Origin: Nephromyces sp. MM_2019
Lineage: Eukaryota; Apicomplexa; Aconoidasida; Nephromycida
Assembly: GCA_015657535.1 (NCBI GenBank)
Contig: JADHZB010001958.1
Coordinates: forward strand, 28,501 to 92,500
Length of the DNA: 64,000 nucleotides
Reading direction: 5' to 3'
Shown: positions 41,880 to 54,434 of the stretch, one piece after another
Layout of the letters: each line of letters opens with the position of its first letter
How positions within the stretch are numbered: position 1 is the stretch's first letter
Notes under the pieces: model-generated
What the model saw: the letters and a program-made list of their open reading frames with translations, nothing else
Databases searched by the model: none
Told to the model about the DNA's origin: nothing
Position numbers and translations under genes: made by a program

Positions 41880-43782
41880 TCATAATACATAAGGTCTCAT
41901 AAGTTCACAGGCAGGTCTCCATCCTTCTGATAGGATTGGGTTATACTTAAATTGTGGGCCTAGGTAAAAAAAGGAATCATAGGCAAATTTACAAATGCTA
42001 ATTTAAGTTAAGAAAGCTTGTGCGAGTTAAATGAAAAGTATAATAAATTAGTTAAAAAGTGAATTGCATCTTTTTATAATAAGAAATAGCTTAAATAGTG
42101 TTAGTTTATTACAGTAGTCATTTAATTTGTTAATTATTTTGTTAAAATTCGAATTTCTTATCATAGAGTACTATCGAATAAAATTTTAAGTAAATGTTAT
42201 AATAGTACTGTTGATTGTGTAAACTTTGATGCACTTTTCTGGTTACCAAAATTAACCTTGACCTTAGAGCCCATGTACAAAGAAATAGCTGGGTGATAAG
42301 CGCCATTATGGATATCAGTGAAGGCTGTGCCTCTTCTAAAATATTTGTAATTAAGAATTCTCTGATAATATTCAAGTGTCAAAATATCTTTTACCTGTAG
42401 CCATTTATGGAAAATTCGATAAATGAACCATAATTTGGAGATGGGTAAGGCGGTTCCTTGGGATTACACAGTATTCCAGCTATATTATATAAGATATTTT
42501 AGTATAAATAATGTTGCTATAATTCACGAGATCTTCGTAAAGATTATTTTACTCAGGGTAATAAAAGTTAATGTTATAATTCCTAACTGACCTTGAAGGT
42601 GCTCATAAAGCTTTCGGTCTTTACGTGGATCTGAAAGCCACCATGTAGGTTCATTTAAAGACAAGTAGCAGCCAACAAAATCTCCAACACCTATTAAATA
42701 ATTCTATAAAACTTAGATGGGAATAATTTTAAGTTATTATAAGAAGATATATCATCTTGAGTCAAATGTATGAGATTCATTACATTAGAATAGAAAAATA
42801 CAAAAACTCGAACTTAAATATATTTTGGGATACTATATCTTTCAAATGCTAATATTAGATGTAATAATTTTAGAATATTACATCATAAACGTCACAAATT
42901 GTGTTACCAAAATGTTGGTCAGCATATTTTTTCCTTATCGCTGAATTGATAACTGAGCTATCGTTATCTCTAATTGCATAACCAAACGCATCATGACCTA
43001 TGGGCATATCATACCTCTGGTAACGGCAGGACCATCCCAGCCTAGGTAAAAAAATTAAAAGTATCCTAATGTTAAAAGGGAAATTTCTTTAGAATACCTT
43101 ATATGAGGAACAATTTCTCGTGTTTTGTCTCCGGCATTTGTAACAAATTTGAGCGTTTCGATAGGGTCCAGAATCTCAACTTCATAGTACCTGATTAATA
43201 TGTTATTGAAGTCGAGTTGGAATTTAAATTTCTTGCATTCAATTTACCATTTCCCCTTCTCAGCACAATGAGTTGCAAAAATAGAGCTCCAACCCTGAAT
43301 TGTTATGAATAGAGGATTAAAAAGCTTTTATGTGGTTACTCTTAAGTTTTCACCTTGAAACCAGTGCATGTTAGCCTATCTTCTGATAAATTCAGACAGG
43401 AATCAATATATCTTACAGATAAAACAGGGTAAGTTAAGTCATCTGTTGAGATAGAATGAAAAGCTCAATTATGAGAAAGATTTAATCATTTATTGGAATA
43501 TGAAAAAAGAACCCTTTAAATTGTTAATTACTGTGTTATAATGAAAGGGATACCTCTTCTCTCCGGTCTGGAAATACGAATATTCTTAGGATTTCGATTT
43601 GTCTGGTTCATATCTTCAATTTTCTCACGCTTTTTCCCCCCACGAGTACCGGATTCATTGTATTCATATTGTACTTTACGAAGCTCTGAGGATTTGCTCT
43701 GAGTCTTAATAGAGATACTGTTTGGATTGTTCTCCAAGCTTAAATTCCTAGCCTTAGGAATAGGTGGCATTACCCAATTCAA
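41880..43782 (-). CDS. ASH2/Bre2-type SPRY-domain subunit of COMPASS (histone H3K4 methylation)
   Basis: Nine exons join in phase to 314 aa: 43554-43782, 43354-43442, 43248-43294, 43098-43190, 42908-43041, 42592-42690, 42395-42479, 42247-42335, 41880-41959. After a basic N-terminus of about 75 residues comes the SPRY fold in the ASH2L order: LSEDRLTCTGFKGWS, WYYEVEIL, RLGWSCRY, PIGHDAFGYAIRD, VGDFVGCYLSL, FIEFSINGY, GTAFTDIHNGAYHPAISLY, VKVNFGPQFKY. The last exon (FKYNPILSEGWRPACE) lies behind a 287-nt intron and restores the ASH2L C-terminal NFGPxFKY block. No PHD or winged-helix region, present in animal ASH2L, is seen. In the family this subunit helps activate the SET1/MLL methyltransferase in the nucleus. 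Confidence 0.9.
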
Positions 43783-44077
43783 GCTTTAAAAAAAAGTTTT
43801 AGCTATTAAGAAATCTTAGATACTAATAAACTTTCACATACTATTGGTTTAAGAGTAAGTGTTCAATATTAAGTAACTTATTTTGAGCTATATATTCTTT
43901 ATATTTTAATTAGAGGCAGACGACCTAGATATCAATATGCAATTGTAACAGTTTGATCTAAAATGATAAGCCTACTCATAAACTAGTTAGATATTTTAAT
44001 AGTAAATCACTTGTAATCAATTATTCATTAGCTGAGTTTTGGAGTTTAGGATAACTTGGCTTCAAATAGAATTTCAA
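43783..44077. promoter_or_regulatory. Divergent promoter region of ASH2-like and SNAPC3 genes
   Basis: Only 295 nt separate the start codons of two divergent nuclear genes, so both promoters should lie here. I see no named motif. Confidence 0.5.
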
Positions 44078-45516
44078 ATGCAGAATTTACCTTTCCCACT
44101 CCCATGTCAGTCTTTAAATAATTCCTACCTGAAGTATACAAGTAAGGAAAAACTTTCTAATCAAAGCCCTAAAGATTGGGACTACCCTTCCAAGGAAGTT
44201 CTTTCATATCAACTACTGGATAAGTGGCTAGAGCACAAAGTTCCTGATAAATTCCCTTATAATAGCTATTCAGCTTCTGAATTTTCTGAAAGGTGCCAAA
44301 TTCTAAGTGATCGATTAAGTCCACTTAATGCCATAGATACACACGAGATTGATGATGCAATAATGCAAGATGGAAATCGAGTTCCAGACATATCGGAGGC
44401 TATTGAATTAGCGGTTAATTCAGAACTCAAGGCTTGGCAAAGCTACTCAATAGACCTATTTAAGAAGCCACGTGAACTATCAGCTAAGCCCACTAAGTTA
44501 AAACTAAACCGCAACGTCAGCAGAATCAAAGTTGACAAAACTACTGACCAAACATGGTGGTCTGAAACAAACCTTCTTAAATCTATGAAGAACTCATGCA
44601 ATATTAGATCTCTTGACCTTGTATATTCTTTCAACAACACTCGACAAATCAGAAATTTTGTCTCTTACAATTTTTCTAGTGACCCACATAAAGAATCACA
44701 ACAAAACTTAACACTATTACACGCTAAGAACACAACAAATCTCGAGCTGATAAAGTCAAAGCCAATTATTGTAACCTGCTCATTCTATCACCCGGTTAGA
44801 GGGCATAAGATGGCAGAATTTGATATTTTAGATTTTCAGACACTCGCCGATCTCCGAGACACATTTGTATGTGATGAAGACTATTCACTTGATAGTAATA
44901 AATTCAAGGTATCAATTTATTTGTTGACATAACAATCTATCTCACCCAACTACAATCATAAAATTAATATCTCAAATCCAATAAGAATCTGAATTTAATT
45001 TTAATTTTGAACTCCGTTCATCAGGGCTCAGTTTTCTTAATCGATGGTATTCTCTATGCTGACACACGCTATCCTCACTCCCTTGACTATAGCAAATCAC
45101 TTAGTAATTTTTTTCTCGAGAGCTCATCAGAAAAGATAAGAAGTAATCAAGCGTTTTCTCAACACAATACTTATATAAAAGATCTTAAACTACCTATTGG
45201 AAGCCGTTGTGCATTTCTACATCAAGGAGATTGCGAACACAGGGTTGTGTTCACATCCATGAGATTATTTGACCCAACATATGATAGCATTTATAAGCTA
45301 AGCTATCCGTTAAGAGTATTTGAACCAACCGTAAAAATGAAATCATGTGAATCCTGTAACCTAACAGCTTCTTTTCATTTACTTTTTAATTCATATTTAT
45401 CTCCTAAAAATCCACTTGCGGTTTGTAAAAATTGCTGTGAACTAATCCTTAATGATGAAAAGGTTTATCAAGAAGATTCAAACATTTTTGTACTCCCATA
45501 TGTTGAAATATTGTAG
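44078..45516 (+). CDS. SNAPC3: snRNA-activating protein complex subunit 3 (SNAP50)
   Basis: Core DNA-binding subunit of SNAPc, which binds the proximal sequence element of snRNA promoters for RNA polymerases II and III. Two exons (44078-44908 and 45025-45516) give 440 aa. The first in-frame ATG is at 44078; the open frame extends further 5' but only to a TTG. The C-terminal half carries the family signature: VTCSFYHPV, LRDTFVCDED, DGILYADTRYPHS, SRCAFLHQGDCEH (the Cys/His zinc-binding block), RLFDPTYD, and CESCN...CKNCCEL as two further Cys pairs. The N-terminal half is not conserved, as is usual in the family. Confidence 0.93.
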
Positions 45517-46544
45517 CTGTATCTTGTTTATTTTAATTTCTTACAAGATTAAATAAGTCAACTCATTTTATCGATATAAATTTTCTTTATTTATATATGC
45601 TCTAGACACCTCGTTTCATAATCTTCATCGCTTATAATTTACAACCATGAAGTGATAAAACCCAGTCTAAATTATTTAACTAGGTACTAAAGGCAACCAT
45701 CATCTTTTTAATAATCAGCTTATAATAATAAATATATTGGCTTAGAGCCAAAATTTTTGTTGCAAAATTATCAACTTGTAAAATAGAAGTTAATTTTCAA
45801 CCTGATGCTCTCTCTAAATGATAACATAAAAGGATGAAATCTAAATCAATATAGCATGTATACTATTCTTATCCACAATGGCTTATAAACATTATCTTAC
45901 GCATTTTATAAACGTCTCAATTAATTGAGGCCCTAATAGGATAAATTCACTGTTATGCTACCCAATTTAACCTGCAAAATTAAATATTATGAATTAATAA
46001 CACTGATTTTAACAATCTTTCTTATTCCACTTAACTTCTCAAGCCTAATGAGTCCTTTATTTTAGGCTCAAGAGTAATAAAATTATCTATTTGATTAGCT
46101 ACAATGGCTGTTCGAGTCTTTAATTCTAATTTTTGATTTTAGGAGAAACTTTTGTGATTCACGACTGGGTGCTTAAACAAAGATTTGAATGCAAACTTGA
46201 AGGCTATAGATAAAAATAAAACAATTGATTAGCCTAATTGTAATTATTTTTTCACAGCTAGCTTGCTACTATTTTGTTAGTGCTGTATCTAGACTATTCA
46301 GTTTTATAACCCAAATTTTAAAAATTCTTATACTATGTATTAATTTTATAAAAGCATTTTTCAAATTTATTAATTTTAAGATAAATATCCCAGCTTAATT
46401 AATTCCTGTGCTTCAAAACATTTAATTCATAATTTTTGCAGTTTTTGAATCTCCAAAAAGTTAGAAAATTTATTACAAAAATTTCATTTAGCAAAGTAAA
46501 ATTTTTGCATGTATAAAAATTAATATATTAAGAAGCTAAAGAGT
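45517..46544. other. Intergenic, nothing recognised
   Basis: About 1 kb of AT-rich DNA between two plus-strand genes. No chainable exon, RNA gene or repeat was found. Confidence 0.5.
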
Positions 46545-47792
46545 ATGGCAGGGGCTGGCTGCAAGCCTGAAAATAACCCAACTTTTGCATTATGGATTTA
46601 TACAGCAGTTTTGCATAGCATAGTTGGAGTTATATTTTTACTAGTCGGTAACACCGATTTTTCTTTCACGCATATAACACGAGCAGCAACATCTCTTTCA
46701 AATCAAGTGCAAAACTCTGTTAATAGTGGAGATGCTATTCAAAGTGTTCAAAACATTACTATACCACCTTTGCCACAAAAATTAACATTGTTATTTTATT
46801 TAGGGCTAGCTCACTTTTTAATAACAGTATTATTACTATGTGTAATGATAGTAGGAACTTTAATTAAGCCTAAAGTTTTATCCGCGATGAAGTTTGTTGG
46901 TATACTTCAGTCATTACTATGTATAGGAACAACTGTAGCTATAGAAACAGTTTTAAGTTCATACCACGAAAACCGCGAGTACTTATATGCAGTTAGAATG
47001 GGAGGTACTGATAAAGCACCTGAAGGGTTTACAAGTACTGAACATCTCACAATAGTTGATAACGCTGGGTTAATTATTGCCTCGGCAGCATTAACTATCT
47101 CAATTATCTCAGGTGTGGCTTTTGTAGCAGCAAGCTCACATGACGATCCACTTCCAGGAATTTATTTGTAAGCTTGAAATATTCTTCATATGCTAATACA
47201 TTTAATTTTAAGACTCTTGATATATGAATAAATTACAGTATAAAAAACGATTTTGTTAATATTGATATCTAAAAATATGAAATTGATATATAACCAATTA
47301 ATTTTAATTGCATATCAATCTAGATCTTTCCCAATTTCTGTTTTGACGGCAACCACTGCTGGTAACTTAATCTTTGCTTCAAGCTCTGTGCAAATTATCA
47401 TTTTGGGTTCAGTTTGGGCCATTACTTCAGTGATAATAGATTTTGTGGGATCATTGGACAAATATATTGGAGCAGTAGCATCCAAAATGCTTACAGCGAC
47501 TTTATTTCTTATTTTATTTTTGTTTTCGGGAGCCATTTGCTACTTATTCTATAGGTGGCTAGCATTAGGTAAAAAGTATGATACTTATACACCAGATGAA
47601 ATTAATGCACTTGGAGAAATGCAAAGACTAATATATAAATACTATTACCTCCTCGGTACAACTGGAAGTTATTTAGTTACTGGACTGCTACAGGCTGCAG
47701 CAATTTGCATATTGTCACTCGCCGTTTCTTCCTTTATATTCTATGATGCCACTCAAACGAGAAAAAATAAGAATAATCCCGATTCGGAATAA
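46545..47792 (+). CDS. Polytopic membrane protein, about seven spans, unknown family
   Basis: Two exons (46545-47167 and 47324-47792) join in phase to 363 aa. The donor TTATTT|GTAAGC splits what otherwise looks like a TAA stop, and the acceptor is ...AATCTAG|ATCTTTCCC. Hydrophobic spans: residues near 14-35, 82-108, 115-140 and 166-195 from exon 1, and three more from exon 2 (ILGSVWAITSVIIDF, LTATLFLILFLFSGAICYL, and a final AAAICILSLAVSSFIF). The N-terminus begins with a short Gly/Cys segment, MAGAGCKPENN. The tail is short, charged and cytosol-like (TRKNKNNPDSE). I do not recognise the family. The seven-helix count resembles a receptor or channel fold, but there is no signature. Confidence 0.75.
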
Positions 47793-49887
47793 AATAATGA
47801 TTTTAAAAGATTTAAATTTTAATAATAAAATATAAGTAATAATAAGTTTGAAAATTAAAAACGTAAAATCAATGTATTTTTAACGCTCAATAAAGAAAAA
47901 GCAGCAAAATATACTTTACATTCTAAACCATTTGAATATTTTCATCACTTTCTAATAGGAGAATAGTAATTTGAAGATAATAATAAACCAATTTTCAAAG
48001 CTGAGAACAAGCTGTTGCATGTAACTAGCTTAGTTGCATAATTTGGGAATGGATTATTGCTACATTACGTTGTATCTTTGAAGCGTACTGTGTTTAAAAA
48101 AAAACCAAAATTCTGAAACCAATAGCTCTATGCTTTCATTGAAGGGTGCTAAAGTAGTGTTTCTGAAATGTTTTAATGGCTTGAGCAAAGCAAAAACTTA
48201 GACTAATATATATCACTATCTTTACATCTTGAAACGAATTTATTTTGGGTTATAATTAGCTCATTTTAGGAAGATTTGTTGGCATTATAATATCCTCTGC
48301 ATTGCCTAAATTTTATGATAAACAAAATAATGAACATAGATAATTAATGCATAACTTATTCCTATTCATATGGATTAGTTACTTATATATTCTTATATAA
48401 AATGGAAATGCTTTGAATGTATAAAAAATGATGTTTGATAATCTTCAAGCCATCTATTGAGAATAGACCTAGATATGTTTAACCTTGCTATCTAAAATCA
48501 GTTATAGATAACCTTTTAGCTATATTAAACGAAGCTATTTGTAATTTTGAAAAAAATCAAACCAACTTAAAGTAATTTTCAAGCAACATTTTTATGCTGT
48601 TAAATAGTTTTTGTTAATTTTCAGAATCTTAGAATGCGGCCTAGAACAAGAAATGAATATAGCTCATAAAAGTTTCAAAATTTATTTAGAAAATTTTACT
48701 CACACTTGGAGACTGCGAGTACTTTCCAAGCATCATAGCATATCTGTCCTGATAAAGAGTGAGGTAGTTAAAAGCCTTAAATTTTGTATTAATCTCTAAT
48801 TTGGATAATTTCCTTGAATCCACGCATATTTAAGGGAAATTATTGAAGGATTTATCTTTGAGTTACTACTAGAAATTTTTATGGTATCTACTTTATTACG
48901 AGATAGGTACTTTATAAATTTGTTTAAAATTCTCAATTTCATTGTTCAGTAAACAATTTATACTCTCATGGTTTCATATCCATAATGTAAATTGCAGGCT
49001 AGGGAATGTCACAGATGAAATTACTTGAATCTATTGAATTACGAAAACTTGTGGAGGGAATCAAAGTTTAAGAGAGTACATGTGTCTAAAATTTGAGTAG
49101 CGATCTTCGATAACTAAATCGAACAAAAATAGCATTAGCTAAATGGCACAAAGATTGAATGAGCATGCTCACAGCCTGATAAGCTTTAGCTCAAAAAGCC
49201 TTTGTTACAACATAAGTATACTGTAATTGCTAATCCACGGACTAGCTTAATGTGTATACTGACATGCATAGGGAATATCAGTTTAAGTCTTTCCCTCAAA
49301 CCTAGTTTTATTACTTACCTAAAACCACAACACAAATAGACTTTTGCTTACTCTATTGAATCAAAAGCTTATATAAGCTGATAGCTTGCCATTTAATATT
49401 TGCTCAGAAAGTTGCTCAACAAACTGGTGTGCTAATAGCTTTAAGTTATGCATACACACATATTAATTTGCCAAACCCCTTATTGTCACTCGATTATAAC
49501 ATTTAGGATCTTTATTCTGCAGTTGCTTACTCTTTAAATTTCTTTCAATCTCTTAAGACCAAAAACTAAAATATAAAACATTCTCAAAACAATGAATTTA
49601 AATCCTCCTCTCAACGCAATACTTCTCTAATTCTACTTTACAATTTTATCACTACATTTAACTTAAGCATTATTCATCAGATTTAGAATCTACACCGACA
49701 AACTTTTCTAAATTCGAATTTTCTACTTTCTAACCTTCTTTTAATTTATGAGCTTAAACTGCCTTGTTTCTAACTTTTGACTCGACAAAAGCAATAAATA
49801 TAAACTATTTGCCTCTTTCAATCCCCAGATATGGAGATAGTCTTTAGTATTTAAACTAGTTGTTTTGGACATTTAATTCAATCAGAA
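47793..49887. other. Long intergenic region with one orphan exon candidate
   Basis: About 2.1 kb of AT-rich DNA. One open stretch on the plus strand (48625-48763) lies behind a TTTTCAG acceptor and ends at GAG|GTAGTT, but no partner exon or family match was found. A second, on the minus strand near 48050-48165, encodes about 38 codons without support. I treat the region as unresolved. Confidence 0.4.
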
Positions 49888-52800
49888 ATGAGGCCAAATG
49901 CTTTTCATGGCGGGCTCTTTGAGTCATTTGTTAACCGCAAGAACGTCCCCCCTCCAACCACACAGGTCTTCTCTGGTTCGGTTAAGGGGAGGAATACGGC
50001 AAGATATGAACAGCACTCCCTGGACCCGAACATCGAATCACAGAAAAGCATCTGCAAAAATTGCTCAGAGCTTAAAGCTCAAAAGGATAATTTAATGCTT
50101 GAATTAACAAATTTGAGGTAAAAATTAATTAAACATACAAAACTTAACCATTTCATTATGCTGATGAAATTTAAGTATTTAAGACAAACCTATCTATTTG
50201 AGCGACCATTTTGATATAGCTTTTATTGTATGAATTAATACTGAACAAAAAATTCTTTTATAGAATAACATCTTTGTGACATTAATGCATCAATTTAAAA
50301 TAAAATAACTATTTACAAATATTTAGGCTAAAAAACGACAAGGCTATGGATGAAAAGCTTAATAGAATTGAAAATGAGCTCTTCAATCAAAAGGGCCTGG
50401 TTGATCATTTAGAGGGTCACGTCCAAACTCTAGAAAGCAAACAACAAGCTTTAGAAATCGAAAAAGCTGATCTTTTAGGTATTGAAACTAATAACACTTT
50501 GTTATGAACTTAATCATCAATTCAAACAATTTTTATTATCATACAGAACTTGTGGAACTTCTTAGCCAAAGTAATAAATCTTTGAATAAGCAACTTGCAC
50601 ATGAGAGGCAACAGCTTGAAGTAACTCAAGAACTTAAATTGGTAAAAATATTTTCTCTATAGAAAAATACAATGCTTTGTTCTAAAAAAATTGTAATTTC
50701 AAAAATTTTTTAAAACCTTCATTTTTCTACTATAGGATCTAGATAAGAAACTCAAGTTTGTATCGGAAGAAAGAGATCTCTTCAAGAATTTGATTTTGAA
50801 AAACACAGACAATAAGGAAGGCACCATCTTTGATGATTCTTGTTCATATACCCCAACCTCTAAGGTTAGTTCATATATGTCAAATATTTTCATCAACTCT
50901 AACTTTAATTTTATTATAATACATTTTTCACTAGGAGCAATTCTCAACATCCCTTGATCACTATTTATTCGACACAAATTCTACCTCTCAAAGTTTAACA
51001 GGTAACCCGAAATTATATAGATTATTGATACAACTATGTGATTTGATATTGCAAAAAACTGACATTTCACATGTTCACATATCACCTAATAAACATTAGC
51101 CTTGACCCTAGTTAGTTTTTAGAAACACGGAACTACACTTTAAAAGTCCATTTTAAAAACTATTAATTATTCTTATTAGATTCAGCGCTATTGGATGATA
51201 AAGAACACTCGAAAATTTCCAGTATTGTCTCTAAAAATACTATGATACTAAACACAAAAGAAAACTGCTGTAAAACTTCGAAGCTAGCGACTTTCAAAGA
51301 TTTCACTGGTCAATACACAAGAGATCTAGAAATGCCACAACAGTCAAAATTTTTCAGTAACAACACTCAACTATCCAAACCTACGCAAAATTTTACTATA
51401 TCTATCTCCGATCCACCTTTACATCATCAATCTGAGATTTCGAATGAGTTGCCACTAGGCTATAATCAATCATTATGGGATGAACCCACTAAGGATGATT
51501 TCAAACAAGATTTCAGACACGATTTTAGACAAGATTTAGCATTAAACAAGCACTCTTATAAGACAGGAAAAGAAATCTCATCACCAAATTTCGATATTTT
51601 TGAAACTTCGACTTGTGCGAGTACCCCTGGGGACCAGAAAATAATTGAAAACTCTAATTTCTCAGGAGACGAGCTACTAAAAATAGTTTCACCAATTGAA
51701 CATATCTCTAAGACAGATCAGTCAGAGGCCTCTGACCATCATGATGACTCCATCAAGCTAAATTCGCAAGGGCTGCACATTTCCACTTATGATTTCAACG
51801 TAGAATCAAATAATATTGAATATACATTAGAAAATATAGCCGAATTTTTAGCTTCACACTGTTTGGATGACTCGGATGATTTAATTGAGTATCCCTCTCT
51901 TAATGCATTAACCTACCCGATTGATAGGGAAATAATCAACAAGTCAGCTTCATATCTAATCGAATGGTCCACATCAACGTCCTTCTTAAATAGATTCTCT
52001 TTGAGCCAAGTGGCAATCCCGTTAAACTTATTTTTGTTTAAGTACTTGTCTCATGTTAGTAAATTCCTCGAGTCCTTAGTCACCTGCTATATCAAAAATG
52101 CTTATGACATACATTCTGGCATTCACCAACAAAATTTTGACAGCCAAGACTTTTCTGAGTCACTGACACTCGCTACCATTTTCACAAATATCCAGGATTC
52201 ATTTGAATCAAGTGAAATAGACTCATTCCGTTTAACACAGGAATCTATAATGCAGCTTACCTTATTAATCAGTTACCCAACCAATAGCACTGAGCTTGAA
52301 AAGGAACTCGTTAATTTCTTAAGCTATGAAAATCCTTATCTTGATGAGTCAAATATTGCTTATATCGGGAAGCTTATTGGAAAAATTATTTTTACAACAT
52401 CTTCTGCCATGAAATGTACATATCTAGAGTTAGCAACAATCATTTTCTTTATATTCCAATTAGGAAACAGCACCTGTAATTTGACGAGCAGCAACAATCT
52501 TATTTTCCAAACACTCAAGAGCTATATCAACTTTGATCATTTTAGTGGAGATTTACTTGATCTTCAAGAACTTGTGACCCTATGCTTTAAAGAAGGCTTA
52601 CTAAGTTTAGACATACCGAGCACAATAGGGGCATTTGAAGGAATAGAGATCGATATGATTAAGCTTGAAGCAATAAAATTTTCAATTCAACTATTCTCAA
52701 GCTTTTTTGGCTTTTTTTGGACACTGCAATATCCCTTGAGCAACCTTATGGACCACATTTCATCTTTAGAACAAATTAGTAAAGGGAGTCAAATGTGTCT

Positions 52801-53050
52801 GCTTGCAGCTATCGAAGGTTTGTCCCCTCAGTCTACACTCCTTTCAGATATCGAAAATCCATTCCTAGAAAATATTGATAGTGATGGAAAAAACAAGATA
52901 AAATTTTCTTTTTATAGTGTTATTGCAGTTTACGATAATTACTGCAAGGAAAATAATGACCTCCTGAATGATCCTGAGGCTTCCATAGCAACAATCAATA
53001 CATTAACTGACATATTTGAACAATACAAGGAGAAGCTTGGTTTTGAATAA
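49888..53050 (+). CDS. Coiled-coil protein of 847 aa, unknown function
   Basis: Six exons (49888-50117, 50327-50478, 50547-50641, 50736-50864, 50935-51001, 51180-53050) join in phase. Residues 1-60 are polar with ICKNCSELKAQK, then a coiled coil runs through exons 1-4 (heptad-like NELFNQKGLVDHLEGH, LLSQSNKSLNKQL, LDLDKKLKFVSEERDLF). A long acidic, Ser/Thr-rich linker follows, holding a short tandem repeat of DFKQDFRHDFRQDL type at about 51495-51540. The last ~430 residues are hydrophobic and helical with no membrane span (FLSYENPYLDESN, IGKLIGKIIF, FFGFFWTLQYPL), which suggests a globular all-helix domain. I do not recognise it. The layout of coiled coil plus C-terminal helical domain suits a scaffold or tether, which is inference only. 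Confidence 0.82.
51495..51542 (+). repeat. Short in-frame tandem repeat (Asp-Phe-x-x units)
   Basis: Inside the last exon of the 847-aa protein, near-identical ~12-15-nt units encode consecutive DDFKQ / DFRH / DFRQ / D blocks. It looks like local duplication in a disordered linker. Confidence 0.6.
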
Positions 53051-53671
53051 AGTTATTTAACAAAATCTACTCTTTTACTTCTACCGAGACAATGGTTAAT
53101 ATTTCACATATTATATTATACTAAGTCTTGCCTGCACATTCTATCACTATAATAAAATCACTTACTAACTAAATTAACTTTTTACTATGTTAAATAATTA
53201 TTGGATAAATTTTAACAAAACAAATTTATCTACCAAATTTTTTGTATTTAAAAAAAATTGTAAAATTTCTTTTATTGAAATTTTTGTCCCAATGTTTGTT
53301 CAGATAGATGAATTTCTATCTTACCCAACTTTATTAAAATAACTAAAATTTTTGCTGATTAACTGAATCAATGAATTTATATTTTTAGAAGTTCATAAAT
53401 AACTTAATAACTCTAAAATGGTAAATTGTAACCCAAGATTATTCTATAGAATATTGAAAAAAAAAGAATTTTATTATTACTTAAAAATTTTATAAATAGT
53501 GCTTGCTTGCTTTCTTTGAAATTCGAAAATTGTATAAAAAAGGCTCACCAATTTGTAAAACACTAATATTTTAAAATTTATACAGAGCTCTAATATAGGT
53601 TCGAGAAGTATTAGAATTCTGAAGTAGCTTAAGTTTAATTTTAGTTTCTATTTTTAGAAAATTTAGTTTAT
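53051..53671. other. Intergenic between convergent 3' ends
   Basis: Very AT-rich, with several poly(A)-like and TTTTAA stretches. No exon was recognised. Confidence 0.55.
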
Positions 53672-53962
53672 TTATCGGTTTGTATTGGTTTCAGTGTCAA
53701 GACTGGAGCCATGGGGTTTTTGGTCATGATATATTCTGCTTATGATGGAAGGGTCAGATTGTGGTGGATATTGAATTGGTTTGATCTTGCTTACCCACCA
53801 ATTAAGAAGTGTTGGTGAGCATCCATAATAAACTAGGACAGTTGGAGCGCTAAACATAAATACTAGGTAGAAGAGGCTGAATTGTTTACGTGAACTCCTA
53901 AGAGGCCCAGGCCTGTTATAACCGGTATCAAAGATACCCATCCTTATTTTATTTTGATTCAA
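53672..53962 (-). CDS. Small single-span membrane protein, 96 aa
   Basis: Single exon starting MNQNKIRMGIFDTG and ending in TAA. The N-terminus is basic (RPGPLRSSRKQ), followed by one hydrophobic span (FSLFYLVFMFSAPTVLVYYG) and a proline/tyrosine-rich tail. Size, basic N-side and one span are typical of small mitochondrial inner-membrane subunits or assembly factors, but nothing in the sequence proves the location and I recognise no family. Coding bias (G+C clearly above the flanks) supports it as real. Confidence 0.55.
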   Translation of the reverse strand: MNQNKIRMGIFDTGYNRPGPLRSSRKQFSLFYLVFMFSAPTVLVYYGCSPTLLNWWVSKIKPIQYPPQSDPSIISRIYHDQKPHGSSLDTETNTNR

Positions 53963-54434
53963 ATACGTCGAACTGAAAAATTTTAAATCAAAGGATATAA
54001 AGAATATTATAATACGGAAAGTTGGAGCATAGCAACTGTTTAGCTTATAGCAAACTAAAATGGAGATATTTTTAGTTAACGATAGCTTTATTCTGGATAA
54101 ACAAAAAGGTAAAATGTGAATCTCGGATATTTATTTGTCTGCTAGCTAGTTTTGCAAATCTTCAGCCAAGAAGGCTTAGGTAAATACTAATTATTATACA
54201 TATAAATAAGACACTATGTAAAGCCGTTAAAAACGATACTAGCTATAATTTTGTGATATTCAGTAGAATATTATTCATATATAAATAATTCATAATCTGT
54301 CATTATAAGCAGAGTAACGTATATATTATTCGCTTTGTAAAGCTCATATTTTATCCCTTTTCAAAATTATACCTTGTATCCATTACCTATAACAATTAAA
54401 TAGATATATGCAAGCTAAAAGCTTCTAATAAAGG
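53963..54434. other. Intergenic between divergent genes
   Basis: AT-rich 472 nt between two short divergent genes; both promoters should lie here. No exon or known motif is seen. Confidence 0.5.

Noticed and set aside
44039..44077. Upstream TTG start for SNAPC3
   Set aside because: A TTG start is not expected in a eukaryotic nuclear gene. The first in-frame ATG at 44078 is a better start and loses no conserved residues.
46090..46130. A short GTTCGAGTC stretch resembling a tRNA B box
   Set aside because: No matching A box, acceptor stem or anticodon arm could be drawn around it.
48611..48799. 62-codon plus-strand frame with a plausible acceptor
   Set aside because: No neighbouring exon continues it and no family match is seen. 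Chance open frames of this size are expected in 2 kb of such DNA.
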